DNA of 64,000 bases from Paenibacillus eucommiae (GTDB taxonomy: Bacteria; Bacillota; Bacilli; Paenibacillales; NBRC-103111), in contig NZ_JAGGLB010000014.1 of NCBI RefSeq assembly GCF_017874215.1, positions 1-64,000 of the forward strand. The letters are read 5' to 3'. The notes beneath the pieces were generated by a model. That model was not told the origin of the DNA and did not search any database. It saw only the letters and a list, made by a program, of their open reading frames with translations. The position numbers and the translations under genes were made by a program. Position 1 is the stretch's first letter; each line of letters begins with the position of its first letter. Shown here one piece after another: positions 33,067-42,318 of the stretch.

Positions 33067-36000
33067 TTAGTCCTTCATCCTATGCAAAGACATATTATCG
33101 ATATAAACTTTACCCGTGGAATCAAGCCCCCAAACAACGGGTCCTAGAATCAATTCATCGGGTACAATTCCATCATATTCAGCCTGGATCTCGAATATAA
33201 GCTCCAGCTTCGCCCATTCGCCCCTCGTCCAAGATAACTGCTTCTTGTCGGATGAAAAAGAGAACAATCTGCCATTCCCTGGTAAAGGACCTCCAACGCT
33301 TAAGTCAATCTCCCCTGGGGAGGTGGAATCCAACGGGGTATAATAATAGAGAACTATTTTATATTTGCCCGGTGTTATTGGAATAATCTGGTAGGGGCCC
33401 GCTGGCTCTTCTGAGCTAATCTCTAAACTATAATTGCCTTCTTTGGCAAATGCATTTGTCCGCTTAAATCCCATAGCAGGCCAGCGATTCCAAAGCGGAA
33501 ATACTTCCGGATTATCCGGATCTGCCATCTCAAATCCCGGATTCTGTATAAGATTGTTCGGATCAACAAGCTGAATGGGCTTAAAGTCATCCTTCTTCCA
33601 GGTCATTCCGCCCCCCCAGCCCATAAATGCCGCGTGACCGTGATAATTTCGGAAGAAATAACCCATTAATGTCTTTGTCTCTTGCAAATTGACGCCAATG
33701 CTGGAGAACGGAATCACTTGAATCGTATTCCAGCGATCGGTTCCGATATACGCGCTCGCTTCCCACTCATCGTCCACACCTGGTGCAGGACCCGCGTTCG
33801 GTTCCTTATTATAGACGAATTTAACTGCATTGGGATTCGTGAAGAAACCGGTAAAGGCCCCTTCCGGATTACCCGTCACATAAGTTTCAACCGAATCATC
33901 AAAAGTGTTCCTCCACCATCCTTCCGGCGCATCATCGCTCAAAGTCATCGCCGATAAGTCACTATCGAAATTTTCATAGCCAACATAGAGGTTTTCATCA
34001 TCCCACAGTAAGTACACTTTCGTCTCGGCAGGCGGCGTCTCATCCTTAGTTAAAACCGCCAAGAAATCATTGAACGGTATGGCATCTGTCCATGGACCCT
34101 GGGAGAAGTCGAGCGATTGTAATATTTCTTCTTTGCTTGCTGTCGTTCTGACAGCAGATGCCGACAAATTGTCTATGAACACATTCATATCCGCTAATGC
34201 TTGATAGAAAAGCACACGCACATTCCCGTTCTCCGGTTCCATATCCACATAGCTTTGGAGTGTGGTAATAAGGTCTTTTTGAATACCTTTCCAGGGTCCT
34301 TCCCACTCCGACAATTTTGCCGAAAAATCCAGAATCGGATTCCCGCTAAATTCATCCGCCAATACTCTCCGTTTTTTCGCCATCTCATAGCTTTCTTTGA
34401 TTTCAGCAAGCATATTTAGCGCGTCCTGTTCATTTGCCGGGATTGTGAACGGACCTTTCCGGGGATAGCTGATCACAGAAGCTTCATAGAACTCGAATGC
34501 GCGCAAGATAAGTTCTGCACGTGTTTTTTGCTTACCTCCACCTGCATGGGCAACAACCAATTCAAGCAGTCGGCGGCTCTCAGCCATGTCTTCTAGGGTC
34601 ACACCTTTTAAATAGCTGGCATCAAATAGATCCAGGTAATTGCTTCTATTGGGGGAATTAGCCCACTTCTGGTACCATTCTGTATCAAATATACGCGTTG
34701 TCCAGAAATTCTCCCAATAATCATAATACTGCTTCAAATAAGGCGCAGCAGCGGCACCTACTGCCCGCTCGTACCAGTCGTTCAACAATAAGTCTACATC
34801 CTGATTTGGATCCCATTGAAGCTTAGCCGATATATAAGGCTTTGGTCCTTCGCCAGCGAAATTTGGAAATAATTCCGCCACATGGCCTATGACGCCGTGT
34901 TCGTTTGCATATTGATAATTTTCGGCCATCTTATGCACGTAATTACGCGGTACAAGGTATGCCGATCCGTATAAGTATTCGTAGAAGCCCAAGTTTGACG
35001 CCTTGCTTTCCCAAAGCTCCGTATGCTCTTTACCAGAAATCCCGAACGTTTGATCCGTCCATGTCATACGGTCGTCCGTTATATAAGGAATAACGTGGTC
35101 ATTCAATTGGATTGCAGAAGGCGGATCATACATATGCCAATAAGCGAGCAATCCAAAATATTTATCCGGGTGGACAGCCAGAACACCTTCCGCGATTTGA
35201 TTCACCCAAGGATAATACACATTGGACAAATTCAACACGCCATTTGAATTCTTTTCGCCATTAGCTAGCGCAGTGTCTGCCGCACAATAGTTGCTGCTAT
35301 CATTAATTCCTACCGAGTATGATAGCTCGTTTGGATTCTCATCGAAGAAATCAATGATCCGGTCGATAGCCGCAAGAGCTGTTGCATTGTTGAAGCAGGG
35401 CTGCCATGCATACGAACCCGGTGACGGTACAACGCCTCCCGCATAATACTCTGGATGAGCAGTAAATTTGGTCGGATCGAACAATTCCGTCATATTATGG
35501 TGAAATTGAATATTATCGTGCAGCCGGTTGCGCAGCCCCCATTCTAACTGGCTGCCATTGACCGAACCGAGATCCAGCCCAAAGAATTTGCGAGATATCG
35601 CTGCCGGCTCATCGCTTACCGTTTCAAGCGGGACTTGAAGGTCCTGCAGCTGCGGCACATCCTCGCCGTCATCTCCTGGCAACAACCAGCGGACTCCGAC
35701 GTATCGCTCAAGGAACTCGAAGACGCCAAATTGTGTTCCCCAAGAAGTAGGCCCGATTATTGTTATCGTTTTCTCTTGCGAATCGATAATAAATCCATCG
35801 CTATTCAAATTCTGCAGCAATTGCTGATGATCGGCCTCATCTTCCGACTTGCTGACACCGATGTAAATACCCGCCAAATCGCTGCTGGCTAGCCCGCTTC
35901 CCGCCACTTCTTCCTTCGTGATAATCTGCAGCTCGGCTCCTGTCGACTTCTTTACATACTCTTTTAATGTCTCGGATGCTTTGCTTATGTCCTGGCTGGC

Positions 36001-37782
36001 GTTCGTTGCAACAACGATATAAGCACGAGCCTCCCCATTCTCAACTACCTTGATTTGATTGGGCTCAATAACAGGTATTAATGGAACAATAAATGCCGCC
36101 GATTCAACCGCTGCTGCGTTTTTAAAACTTACCCGATAAACAACGGACTGCTCGACTTCCGCTCCGGAAACGACAGGAACCGATAATAAGGCTGTCTTCG
36201 TTCCGGAATCCCAGTCAGTAAGATTTGCTGCAATAACAAGTGGAGCATTGTTATTAATAATTTGCTCTATTGTAAAATCGTCATTCATTAGTTCTTCGTA
36301 CGTATTCATCGTAACGCTTATCGAACCATTTACCGCAACTACCGAAATAATCTTTACCTCATCTTTTTGAGGGTTCTCATAATTCCAGCCGCCTGTTCCT
36401 CCCCCATAGCTTTGAGTTACGGCTCCGGGTCCTTCCAGTAAAAGCGGCTGCTTCTCAAACGTTGCTCCTTTTGCTTTGGCACTAAGGTTTGCTTTATTAA
36501 TCTTTCCTTGACCCAACACCTTGACGGCCACATCCAGAAACAGCGAAAGTATCCTGGCTTCAGTGCCTATCGTTAAGCTGGTATCAGTCGCTTGTTCGGC
36601 AATCGTTAATTGATTGATTACGCCTTGCGGAATTTCAATAACGATCCCTTTGGCAGCAACGTTGACTTTATCGAAATGGCCGATCATCGTAACCTTTGAT
36701 CCTGCAGGCAGAACATCCGCAAGCTTAACTAAGCTAAATGGAGCAGCGCCAGCATTATCCGAGCCAATTTGATCCAAAATAACCGGAGATTTCACGATCA
36801 GCTCAGCGATTGTCGTCGTTCCTTCAGCAGCAATCCGCACGGTTCCCGGCGTTTTATCGACGATGACGGCAGCCAACATGCTATTGGCCAGATGTATGCT
36901 GTTCATGCCTCCGCCCTTAACGGTCGTCGTTCCCGAGACCGCTACATTTCGCAGGGTAACATCGCCTTCTGCGATGCCTTCAGCCAGCAGTAAATGTCCG
37001 GTAATCCTCATGTTTTGCAGCGTTACGCCGGAAGCATTGACAACAACATCGCCGCTAATGGATTGAACACCGTCCGCAGGTCCGTATGTGCCTGCTTTAT
37101 TGTAATTTCTTAGCTTTAACGCTCGATCCAGCGTGACTATCACTTCGGCACGAGTAATGGAGTCCTTAGGTCCAAAACTTCCGTCCCCGTAACCCTCCAT
37201 AATATTTGCAGCCGCTACAGCTGCAACAGCCCCCTTGCTCCACTTAGCAATTAGACTCGAATCTTTAAATCCATCCGCAGCCTCAACCGGGGTTACTATA
37301 TCAAGATCTAGCAACCGAGCAATTATGACAGCCGTCTCTTCCCTGCTGATGGGATGCTTGGCACCGATTGTGCCATCCGCATAGCCTTGGATATAGCCTG
37401 CCTTTACCGCTTTGGCAGCATCTTCGTACGCCCAATCGGATACCGGAAGATCCGTAAAATCAATGGACGTCTTTTCACTAAAACCAAATGAGCGATTGAT
37501 AAGTGCGATCGCTTCTCCGCGAATGACCGTGTGATCAGGCTTCATCGTATCGTCCGCGTAACCCTTAACTAGGCCAGCTTCTATCCATTCCGTCAAGGTC
37601 TTCTCTGCCCAATGGTTCTTTACGTCTGAGAACGCGATAATGGATGGCGTATTGGAATGGCTGCTTGAACCTGCTTCAGCTCCAACCACCGATCCGACTG
37701 CTTGACCATAAGTTGAAAAAATAAGACAAAACACGATGAGTAACAACCATTTTTTTCTTTTGCTATGATGATTTGGAACCAT
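33067..37782 (-). CDS. S-layer-homology protein with GH67-N/DUF4838 core (paralogue)
   Basis: 1,571 residues; ATG at 37782 follows GGAGGTG. In order: signal peptide (about 1-35); three SLH domains (about 45-225: FSDVKNHWAEKTLTEWI, FTDLPVSDWAYEDAAK, FKDSSLIAKWSKG); a repetitive beta region closely similar to the 22-28 kb protein (YGPADGVQSISGDVVV); an SbsA-like beta domain; a GH67-N-like domain (GVFEFLERYVGVRWLLPG); the DUF4838 core (HDNIQFHHNMTELF, NNYL-type segments, GSAYLVPRNYVHKMAENYQYA); a CBM9-like domain; and a final CBM4/9-like module (NLIQNPGFE) in place of the extra repeats of its paralogue. Cell-wall anchored and probably active on an acidic polysaccharide. An AraC regulator gene lies upstream on the same strand. 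Confidence 0.85.
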   Translation of the reverse strand: MVPNHHSKRKKWLLLIVFCLIFSTYGQAVGSVVGAEAGSSSHSNTPSIIAFSDVKNHWAEKTLTEWIEAGLVKGYADDTMKPDHTVIRGEAIALINRSFGFSEKTSIDFTDLPVSDWAYEDAAKAVKAGYIQGYADGTIGAKHPISREETAVIIARLLDLDIVTPVEAADGFKDSSLIAKWSKGAVAAVAAANIMEGYGDGSFGPKDSITRAEVIVTLDRALKLRNYNKAGTYGPADGVQSISGDVVVNASGVTLQNMRITGHLLLAEGIAEGDVTLRNVAVSGTTTVKGGGMNSIHLANSMLAAVIVDKTPGTVRIAAEGTTTIAELIVKSPVILDQIGSDNAGAAPFSLVKLADVLPAGSKVTMIGHFDKVNVAAKGIVIEIPQGVINQLTIAEQATDTSLTIGTEARILSLFLDVAVKVLGQGKINKANLSAKAKGATFEKQPLLLEGPGAVTQSYGGGTGGWNYENPQKDEVKIISVVAVNGSISVTMNTYEELMNDDFTIEQIINNNAPLVIAANLTDWDSGTKTALLSVPVVSGAEVEQSVVYRVSFKNAAAVESAAFIVPLIPVIEPNQIKVVENGEARAYIVVATNASQDISKASETLKEYVKKSTGAELQIITKEEVAGSGLASSDLAGIYIGVSKSEDEADHQQLLQNLNSDGFIIDSQEKTITIIGPTSWGTQFGVFEFLERYVGVRWLLPGDDGEDVPQLQDLQVPLETVSDEPAAISRKFFGLDLGSVNGSQLEWGLRNRLHDNIQFHHNMTELFDPTKFTAHPEYYAGGVVPSPGSYAWQPCFNNATALAAIDRIIDFFDENPNELSYSVGINDSSNYCAADTALANGEKNSNGVLNLSNVYYPWVNQIAEGVLAVHPDKYFGLLAYWHMYDPPSAIQLNDHVIPYITDDRMTWTDQTFGISGKEHTELWESKASNLGFYEYLYGSAYLVPRNYVHKMAENYQYANEHGVIGHVAELFPNFAGEGPKPYISAKLQWDPNQDVDLLLNDWYERAVGAAAAPYLKQYYDYWENFWTTRIFDTEWYQKWANSPNRSNYLDLFDASYLKGVTLEDMAESRRLLELVVAHAGGGKQKTRAELILRAFEFYEASVISYPRKGPFTIPANEQDALNMLAEIKESYEMAKKRRVLADEFSGNPILDFSAKLSEWEGPWKGIQKDLITTLQSYVDMEPENGNVRVLFYQALADMNVFIDNLSASAVRTTASKEEILQSLDFSQGPWTDAIPFNDFLAVLTKDETPPAETKVYLLWDDENLYVGYENFDSDLSAMTLSDDAPEGWWRNTFDDSVETYVTGNPEGAFTGFFTNPNAVKFVYNKEPNAGPAPGVDDEWEASAYIGTDRWNTIQVIPFSSIGVNLQETKTLMGYFFRNYHGHAAFMGWGGGMTWKKDDFKPIQLVDPNNLIQNPGFEMADPDNPEVFPLWNRWPAMGFKRTNAFAKEGNYSLEISSEEPAGPYQIIPITPGKYKIVLYYYTPLDSTSPGEIDLSVGGPLPGNGRLFSFSSDKKQLSWTRGEWAKLELIFEIQAEYDGIVPDELILGPVVWGLDSTGKVYIDNMSLHRMKD

Positions 37783-37930
37783 GACACACCTCCATTAGTG
37801 TAAGACTGAAACTCTTGTTTTTATTACCTTTGCAAGCATGCATAAACGATCGGTACAATCCTATAATCAACTTCCTTCTGCGGATCCGGTCTAGACCGCA
37901 TCGCTATTCTTACACTCCCTTTCATCAAGA

Positions 37931-37945
37931 TTGGTAACGCTTACT
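37931..37945 (-). promoter_or_regulatory. Weak cre-like palindrome upstream of the giant SLH gene
   Basis: TTGGTAACGCTTACT resembles the CcpA site WTGNAANCGNWWNCA with two mismatches, about 150 bases upstream of the start. Catabolite control would suit a polysaccharide-active protein, but the match is weak. Confidence 0.25.
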
Positions 37946-38078
37946 ATTATATAAGAGAACCTTTCCGATTTCTTTAACCCTATTTAATCATGAGTTGTTC
38001 ATTTTTTACGATTCCAACAAGTAAATTAACATTAATTGGAAACCTAAACTAATTTGAGAGACTGACCTTTCTTCTGGA

Positions 38079-38109
38079 AAAACAAATAACGCTTGGAAGC
38101 CAAGCGTTA
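38079..38109 (-). terminator. Terminator of the AraC regulator gene
   Basis: TAACGCTTGG (38087-38096) pairs with CCAAGCGTTA (38100-38109); on the minus strand it is followed by TTTGTTTTT. It lies between the regulator and the giant SLH gene. Confidence 0.82.
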
Positions 38110-38155
38110 CAAATTTTTATCGATGAATGAATGATCTCTGTACAACCTTAAAAGA

Positions 38156-39076
38156 TTAATCGTATTTCTGCTTGTATAATGCTTGGAATTCAGTCGGAGC
38201 TATGCCAAAGTTTTTACGAAAAGCTTTGCTAAACGTATGAATCGATTGATAATGAAGCTTTTCCGCAATCTGTGTCACTTTCAACTCTCCGCTTTTTAGC
38301 CATTCAACTGCCTTCTCGAATCTTTTGAGGTTGTAATAATCTTTAATTGTAAGTCCGACTTCTTTGGAGAATAAATGCGACAAGTGGGGGTAGCTGTAGT
38401 GCAATTTATCTGCAATCTCTGTCAGTTCTGCAATCTGATGCAGATTTAAATCGATATAATTAATGACCTCGTATACCGTCTGTTTGGATTCGGAGTCATC
38501 GCCTCTCATAACGGGTGCATATTCGGTTGCCCAGTTACTATAGAAGCTGCGATAGGCCAAGACGATGATTTGACGAAGATACGCTTCGACCATAAACGCT
38601 GAATAGTTATTTAAGTCAAGCAACTCTTTGAATATATTTACGAAGGGTGTATCGATACCAACCTTATTTGTGGTTATCGGATTTGGGATTTGATTAAGCA
38701 TTTTTCTGATATGGGTAAATGGACTTTGTTCTCCCGAGTTGTTAATAAAGTCGAAACCAAGATAGAAATAACGAAAGGGCGCAACATCATCAGCCCTGCA
38801 GTCATGCAGCCCTCCAGGCACATTAACTATAATGTCTCCCTCTTGTACGGGATAACTTTGTCCATTCATATAATAAAAGCCTCTACCCGAGACGATGTAG
38901 CTAATTTCGTAACAGTATTGCTTGTGCTCTCCAACAATATATCCTGCTTTACAGCTTAGGTCACCTATTTGATAAAGTATGATTGACTCATAACGCTTGG
39001 GATTCCTGAGGTAAATATTATCAAAATGGAAGTTGGTTTGTTTATCCTCTCGATTATTTGCTACTTCGATCTTCAT
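38156..39076 (-). CDS. AraC-family transcriptional regulator
   Basis: ATG at 39076 with GGGGG eight bases upstream is preferred over TTG at 39091; 306 residues. N-terminal cupin-like sensor (GEHKQYCYEISYIVSGRGFYYMNGQSYPVQEGDIIVNVPGGLHDC), C-terminal paired helix-turn-helix (LTEIADKLHYSYPHLSHLFSKEVGLTIKDYY and VTQIAEKLHYQSIHTFSKAFRKNFGIAPTEFQ). It is transcribed towards the giant SLH/DUF4838 gene, the likely target, although a terminator intervenes. The ligand is unknown. Confidence 0.85.
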   Translation of the reverse strand: MKIEVANNREDKQTNFHFDNIYLRNPKRYESIILYQIGDLSCKAGYIVGEHKQYCYEISYIVSGRGFYYMNGQSYPVQEGDIIVNVPGGLHDCRADDVAPFRYFYLGFDFINNSGEQSPFTHIRKMLNQIPNPITTNKVGIDTPFVNIFKELLDLNNYSAFMVEAYLRQIIVLAYRSFYSNWATEYAPVMRGDDSESKQTVYEVINYIDLNLHQIAELTEIADKLHYSYPHLSHLFSKEVGLTIKDYYNLKRFEKAVEWLKSGELKVTQIAEKLHYQSIHTFSKAFRKNFGIAPTEFQALYKQKYD

Positions 39077-39427
39077 GATCAAAACCCCCAAGTAAAAGTT
39101 TGCTTTGATACGATCATCGAGAAAACGCCAAATAACCCTTTGAACACTGCTATTGCATTATTATGTGTGGGGGAACGTTGCCAAGCGAAGACGCAGGAGT
39201 GATTAATGTCGAAAAATTGAAGGAGGAACCTTAATCATTTTCACATGCGGGTTGGAAATTCGTAAAAAGGTGGTGATACAAGTTGGTAAAGATTTAGAAG
39301 CGTCGATCGATAAAAAGACTACGGACTCACGTATAAAATATACTAGCATGAAGCATATGGCGATGCAAGGGAGCAGACCTTTAACAGCGATTGAAGCCCA
39401 CATCGATTCTCTCCCTGAAGTACTGCT

Positions 39428-39470
39428 GTACGAACACGCTCATCAAAGGACGCCGTAAGATCTTTTTCTT
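39428..39470. repeat. Dispersed intergenic repeat, copy E (tail only)
   Basis: ACGAACACGCTCATCAAAGG then CGCCGTAAGATCTTT matches the end of copy A (10632-10660) with a few changes. The remainder of the unit is absent. Confidence 0.5.
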
Positions 39471-39790
39471 ATATTATAAACAGTGGATAACTTCGGGTGT
39501 GTGGTTATGAACATGTTAATAACTTCTCGGACGGTGTATCTTTTTAGCTGATTCGTTTGTTGTCCATTGACTATCCTATATAATGGTTTGATCACATTGC
39601 GTAAGGACAACGGGCATGAAAAAGGCACTCCTTCATATAGGTGCGCCTTAACTTAAGTGTTAATTTTTATAAGGAAAGCTATTTGTTCGCACTCTGAAAT
39701 AGACTTTGTAAAAAGCTTGCCGAATTTATCAGTGAAGGCAGAATATATATGGTGTCCAAAATGAATGTAGAACCATGATTTATCCTTTTA

Positions 39791-39821
39791 AAAAACAAAA
39801 AACCTTGCTATATCAAGGTTT
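39791..39821 (-). terminator. Terminator of the disrupted tRNA-Arg gene
   Basis: AAACCTTG (39800-39807) pairs with CAAGGTTT (39814-39821); on the minus strand TTTTGTTTTTT follows. It lies 12 bases past the 3' end of the tRNA-Arg fragment and marks the host side of the junction. Confidence 0.75.
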
Positions 39822-39833
39822 TAATCATACAAA

Positions 39834-39879
39834 CGCACCCGAGAGGTCTCGAACCTCCGACCTACAGTTTAGGAAACTG
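39834..39879 (-). other. 3' half of tRNA-Arg (CCU): prophage attachment site
   Basis: Read on the minus strand: anticodon loop TTCCTAA (anticodon CCT), variable AGGTC, T arm GGAGG-TTCGAGA-CCTCT, acceptor 3' strand CGGGTGC and discriminator G. The 5' half is absent here, so a cloverleaf cannot form. An integrase gene starts to the right. This is the classic leftover of integration into a tRNA 3' end; the repeat of this core should lie at the other prophage end, outside the window. Confidence 0.8.
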
Positions 39880-39984
39880 AATAATACCCTATGCATATAT
39901 ATTCACATGTTATCAAAACCTATATAAAACAAGGGTTTTAATGCATGATGTTTTTCAATATTATCCACCATTAAACAATAAAAA

Positions 39985-41226
39985 TCAACATTTGGTTCCC
40001 AAATCGTTCCCAAAGAGGGGATTATATTTTTCCAGTATATCTGCTGTATGCCTGCCTATCAAATCGGATTTTTCTGTATAGATATTTGATGTCGTTTCTA
40101 GTCGAGCGTGTCTCAAACGCTCTTGTATGGATTTCATATCAACACGTTCTTCGCGAAGTAACATTGCTGTGGTGTGTCTGAGATCGTGCAAGCGTATAGC
40201 AGGCAAATTGTTAGATGCCAATAACCTTCCCCATTTAAGAGTAGGAGCATCCGGATAAAATGCCTTTCCAAATCCGGCATGGAAAAGGTATTGTTTGTCC
40301 CCACCAACCCAACGAGCACCTGCTTGATTTTTATTATCTTCCCAAATTATTTTGTACTGTTGGAGGGCTTTCATATAGAAGTCTGGCATTGGCACAAAAG
40401 CAGCAGATTCTACTGTCTTTACTTCATCTTCAATAACATTTCCCACTTCGTCAAATGTTATTTGTTTTTCGATGTGAATGCCACCAGCAACAAAATCAAC
40501 AGTTGACCATTCCACGGCTAACATTTCGCCGCGGCGAAATCCTCCAAGTAATACGCCGATGAAGTATAGACGCCAGTGTTCTGGTTCCTCACCAAGTACT
40601 AAAATAGCTTGTCTAGCTTCATCTGGTGTAAAGGATTTTTTTCTTAATTTCATTTCACGTTTCTCTTTTTTACTGGTGGTTGGCCTATCGACACCGAGAA
40701 TAGGATTAACGGAAATGAAATTCCACTTTTTTGCAGCATCAAAAATAGATTTTAAGGCTGTGTATATGTTCAATAAGGTATTTGTAGCCAAAGGCTTGCT
40801 TTTGCCGTCTTTGCGGCCTTCAGGAGTTCGGAGTTTAGTCATGTATTTAACTATATGCATAGTCTTAATTTTACCGATTTCCATATGGCCAAATTCCGGA
40901 CTGAGCTGTGATCTAATCGATGCATAATAATTTTTTCGTGTGAACTTTCCAAGATTGCTTTCTGCATAATCTTTCTTCCATGTTTGTTCTACGAATTGAT
41001 CAAAAGTTACTCTGCCTGGTTTAATGTACTCCCCTGACTCAACTTGCATTTGAAATTTACGCAGTTCTAATTCAAGGTGGTCTTGTAGTTTTCTCGAAGT
41101 TTTGAGCAGGGCTTTGTCATCTACAGTTATTGTTATTTTCTCTTGATTCCGTTGACCGTTGGGTTTGTAACCGTTCTCGACGATTAGCCGCCAGGATCGG
41201 GGACCACGCTGTTCGATGCTAGGCAT
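39985..41226 (-). CDS. int: Prophage integrase (tyrosine recombinase)
   Basis: 413 residues. An AP2-like arm-binding N-terminus, a SAM-like core-binding domain (about residues 65-170: FDQFVEQTWKKDYAESNLGKFT) and the catalytic domain with R in LLGGFRRGEMLAVEW, H-x-x-R in RLHDLRHTTAMLL, the second His in ERLRHARLETTSN and the nucleophile Tyr in SNIYTEKSD. It is encoded beside the tRNA-Arg att site, as expected for the integrase that made the junction. Confidence 0.95.
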   Translation of the reverse strand: MPSIEQRGPRSWRLIVENGYKPNGQRNQEKITITVDDKALLKTSRKLQDHLELELRKFQMQVESGEYIKPGRVTFDQFVEQTWKKDYAESNLGKFTRKNYYASIRSQLSPEFGHMEIGKIKTMHIVKYMTKLRTPEGRKDGKSKPLATNTLLNIYTALKSIFDAAKKWNFISVNPILGVDRPTTSKKEKREMKLRKKSFTPDEARQAILVLGEEPEHWRLYFIGVLLGGFRRGEMLAVEWSTVDFVAGGIHIEKQITFDEVGNVIEDEVKTVESAAFVPMPDFYMKALQQYKIIWEDNKNQAGARWVGGDKQYLFHAGFGKAFYPDAPTLKWGRLLASNNLPAIRLHDLRHTTAMLLREERVDMKSIQERLRHARLETTSNIYTEKSDLIGRHTADILEKYNPLFGNDLGTKC

Positions 41227-41354
41227 GGCAGTTCACTCCTTTTTTAAATAAATATCATAAACTAATAGAAAACAATCAAAACAAACACCTCCTTTCGAAC
41301 GTATGTTCTTTTTTATTTATAAGTAAACAGCCCCACGGCTGAAGACGTGCGAAG

Positions 41355-41828
41355 TTAGATGAAATCAAACATTTCGAGAACTCCTAAAGGTTCAAAACAA
41401 ATAGTATGCTGAACATCAAATATAAAAAATAATCCATATATTTCTTGATAACGCTTAAGTGCTGATTCTAAAAAGTCCTCAGTTATCTCCATAAAAATGG
41501 CTAACTCATGTTTATTCCTAACACCGATTTTATGAGCTTGTATAATTTTTTCAAGATGGAAAAGTTCTTTATAAGCCCAAGTCCTCGCTCGTAATTCTTG
41601 TTTGCGATTTTGAAGTGATTTTTGATCCAAAATGTTCCCTACAGAAGTGTAATAGTGCCCTACTTCTTCTCCCAAAATACATGTTTTTTCATTTTGTGTA
41701 TCAATGAGACAGCTAAGTAGTATTGCTTCTCCTGTAGTTGTTTTAAGATAGAGTCCTTTCATACCATCTGGAAGGTCAGCTTTTTCGTTAATGGGTATAG
41801 GGACTAATCGTAATAACCGTTCGTACAT
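41355..41828 (-). CDS. ImmA/IrrE-type metallopeptidase
   Basis: 157 residues. The zinc-peptidase helix is CILGEEVGHYYTSVG, an ExxxH variant of HExxH seen in phage ImmA-like proteins. Such proteins (ICEBs1 ImmA) cleave the phage or element repressor after DNA damage. It lies 15 bases downstream of the repressor-like gene in the same operon, which supports the anti-repressor role. Confidence 0.8.
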   Translation of the reverse strand: MYERLLRLVPIPINEKADLPDGMKGLYLKTTTGEAILLSCLIDTQNEKTCILGEEVGHYYTSVGNILDQKSLQNRKQELRARTWAYKELFHLEKIIQAHKIGVRNKHELAIFMEITEDFLESALKRYQEIYGLFFIFDVQHTICFEPLGVLEMFDFI

Positions 41829-41843
41829 GTGACCTCCGTTTTT

Positions 41844-42188
41844 TTATTTTTTTGCGAGCGCAATTCTCATTGCAAGTTTTATTTTCTCCATTTCTTGTTC
41901 GGAGAGATCTCCTTGATGACCTATCCGATGTGCAGCCATTGTTATTATATCTTCGTCTGATAACTCATTATCACGATGTTCTTGTACAATTTCACCATCC
42001 ACTAAATCATCCAGTTTAACGTTGAAAAAGGAAGCTAGTTTTCGCATTGTTGACAGTTTAATATTATCGGCGCCTTTTTCGAATAATGCAACGATTGTTG
42101 TATAAGGAATACCTGCCCCTTTTGATAATTCAGAGCGGTTTATTCCTCTTTCTTTCATAAGTTCGACCAATCTATCAGTTACCGTCAT
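41844..42188 (-). CDS. CI/Xre-type phage repressor
   Basis: ATG at 42188, seven bases after GGAGGG, gives 114 residues. The N-terminal helix-turn-helix (RSELSKGAGIPYTTIVALFEKG) is followed by FNVKLDDLVDG and a short acidic tail. It lacks the LexA-type autocleavage domain, consistent with cleavage by the adjacent ImmA-like peptidase. It is divergent from the Cro-like gene at 42360; shared operator words lie between them. Confidence 0.85.
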   Translation of the reverse strand: MTVTDRLVELMKERGINRSELSKGAGIPYTTIVALFEKGADNIKLSTMRKLASFFNVKLDDLVDGEIVQEHRDNELSDEDIITMAAHRIGHQGDLSEQEMEKIKLAMRIALAKK

Positions 42189-42218
42189 TTTTTTACCCTC
42201 CAACGTAGTTTCTCTTAC

Positions 42219-42247
42219 ATATTAATACACAAATGATACATTGTAAA
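42219..42247 (-). promoter_or_regulatory. Leftward repressor promoter
   Basis: On the minus strand TTTACA, a 17-base spacer, then TAATAT. The operator-like word CAACGTAGTTT (42201-42211) lies just downstream. Confidence 0.65.
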
Positions 42248-42289
42248 GGTATATATTACGTCCCATGGTATTTTGTTCGATAAAATCAG

Positions 42290-42318
42290 TTGACAAACTA
42301 CGTTGTAACGTATATATT
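42290..42318 (+). promoter_or_regulatory. Rightward early promoter with operator
   Basis: TTGACA (42290-42295), a 17-base spacer and TATATT (42313-42318). The spacer holds AACTACGTTG, the inverse of CAACGTAGTT at 42201; a further CAACGTAG lies near 42338. These three related words are the likely repressor/Cro operators. Confidence 0.75.

Larger units (their letters stand above)
39092..39833. other. Gene-poor junction between the AraC gene and the prophage
   Basis: No convincing gene. A 68-codon frame at 39252-39458 (plus strand) starts with a lysine-rich stretch but has a weak ribosome-binding site, and its end runs into an intergenic-repeat remnant; I do not call it. The stretch also holds a 14-base match to the 5S rRNA 3' end (39173-39186) and a 19-base word shared with 32913 (39702-39720). 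Confidence 0.5.

Noticed and set aside
39252..39458. 68-codon frame MEIRKKVV... left of the prophage
   Set aside because: Weak ribosome-binding site, and the last third is made of the intergenic-repeat tail; no family resemblance.
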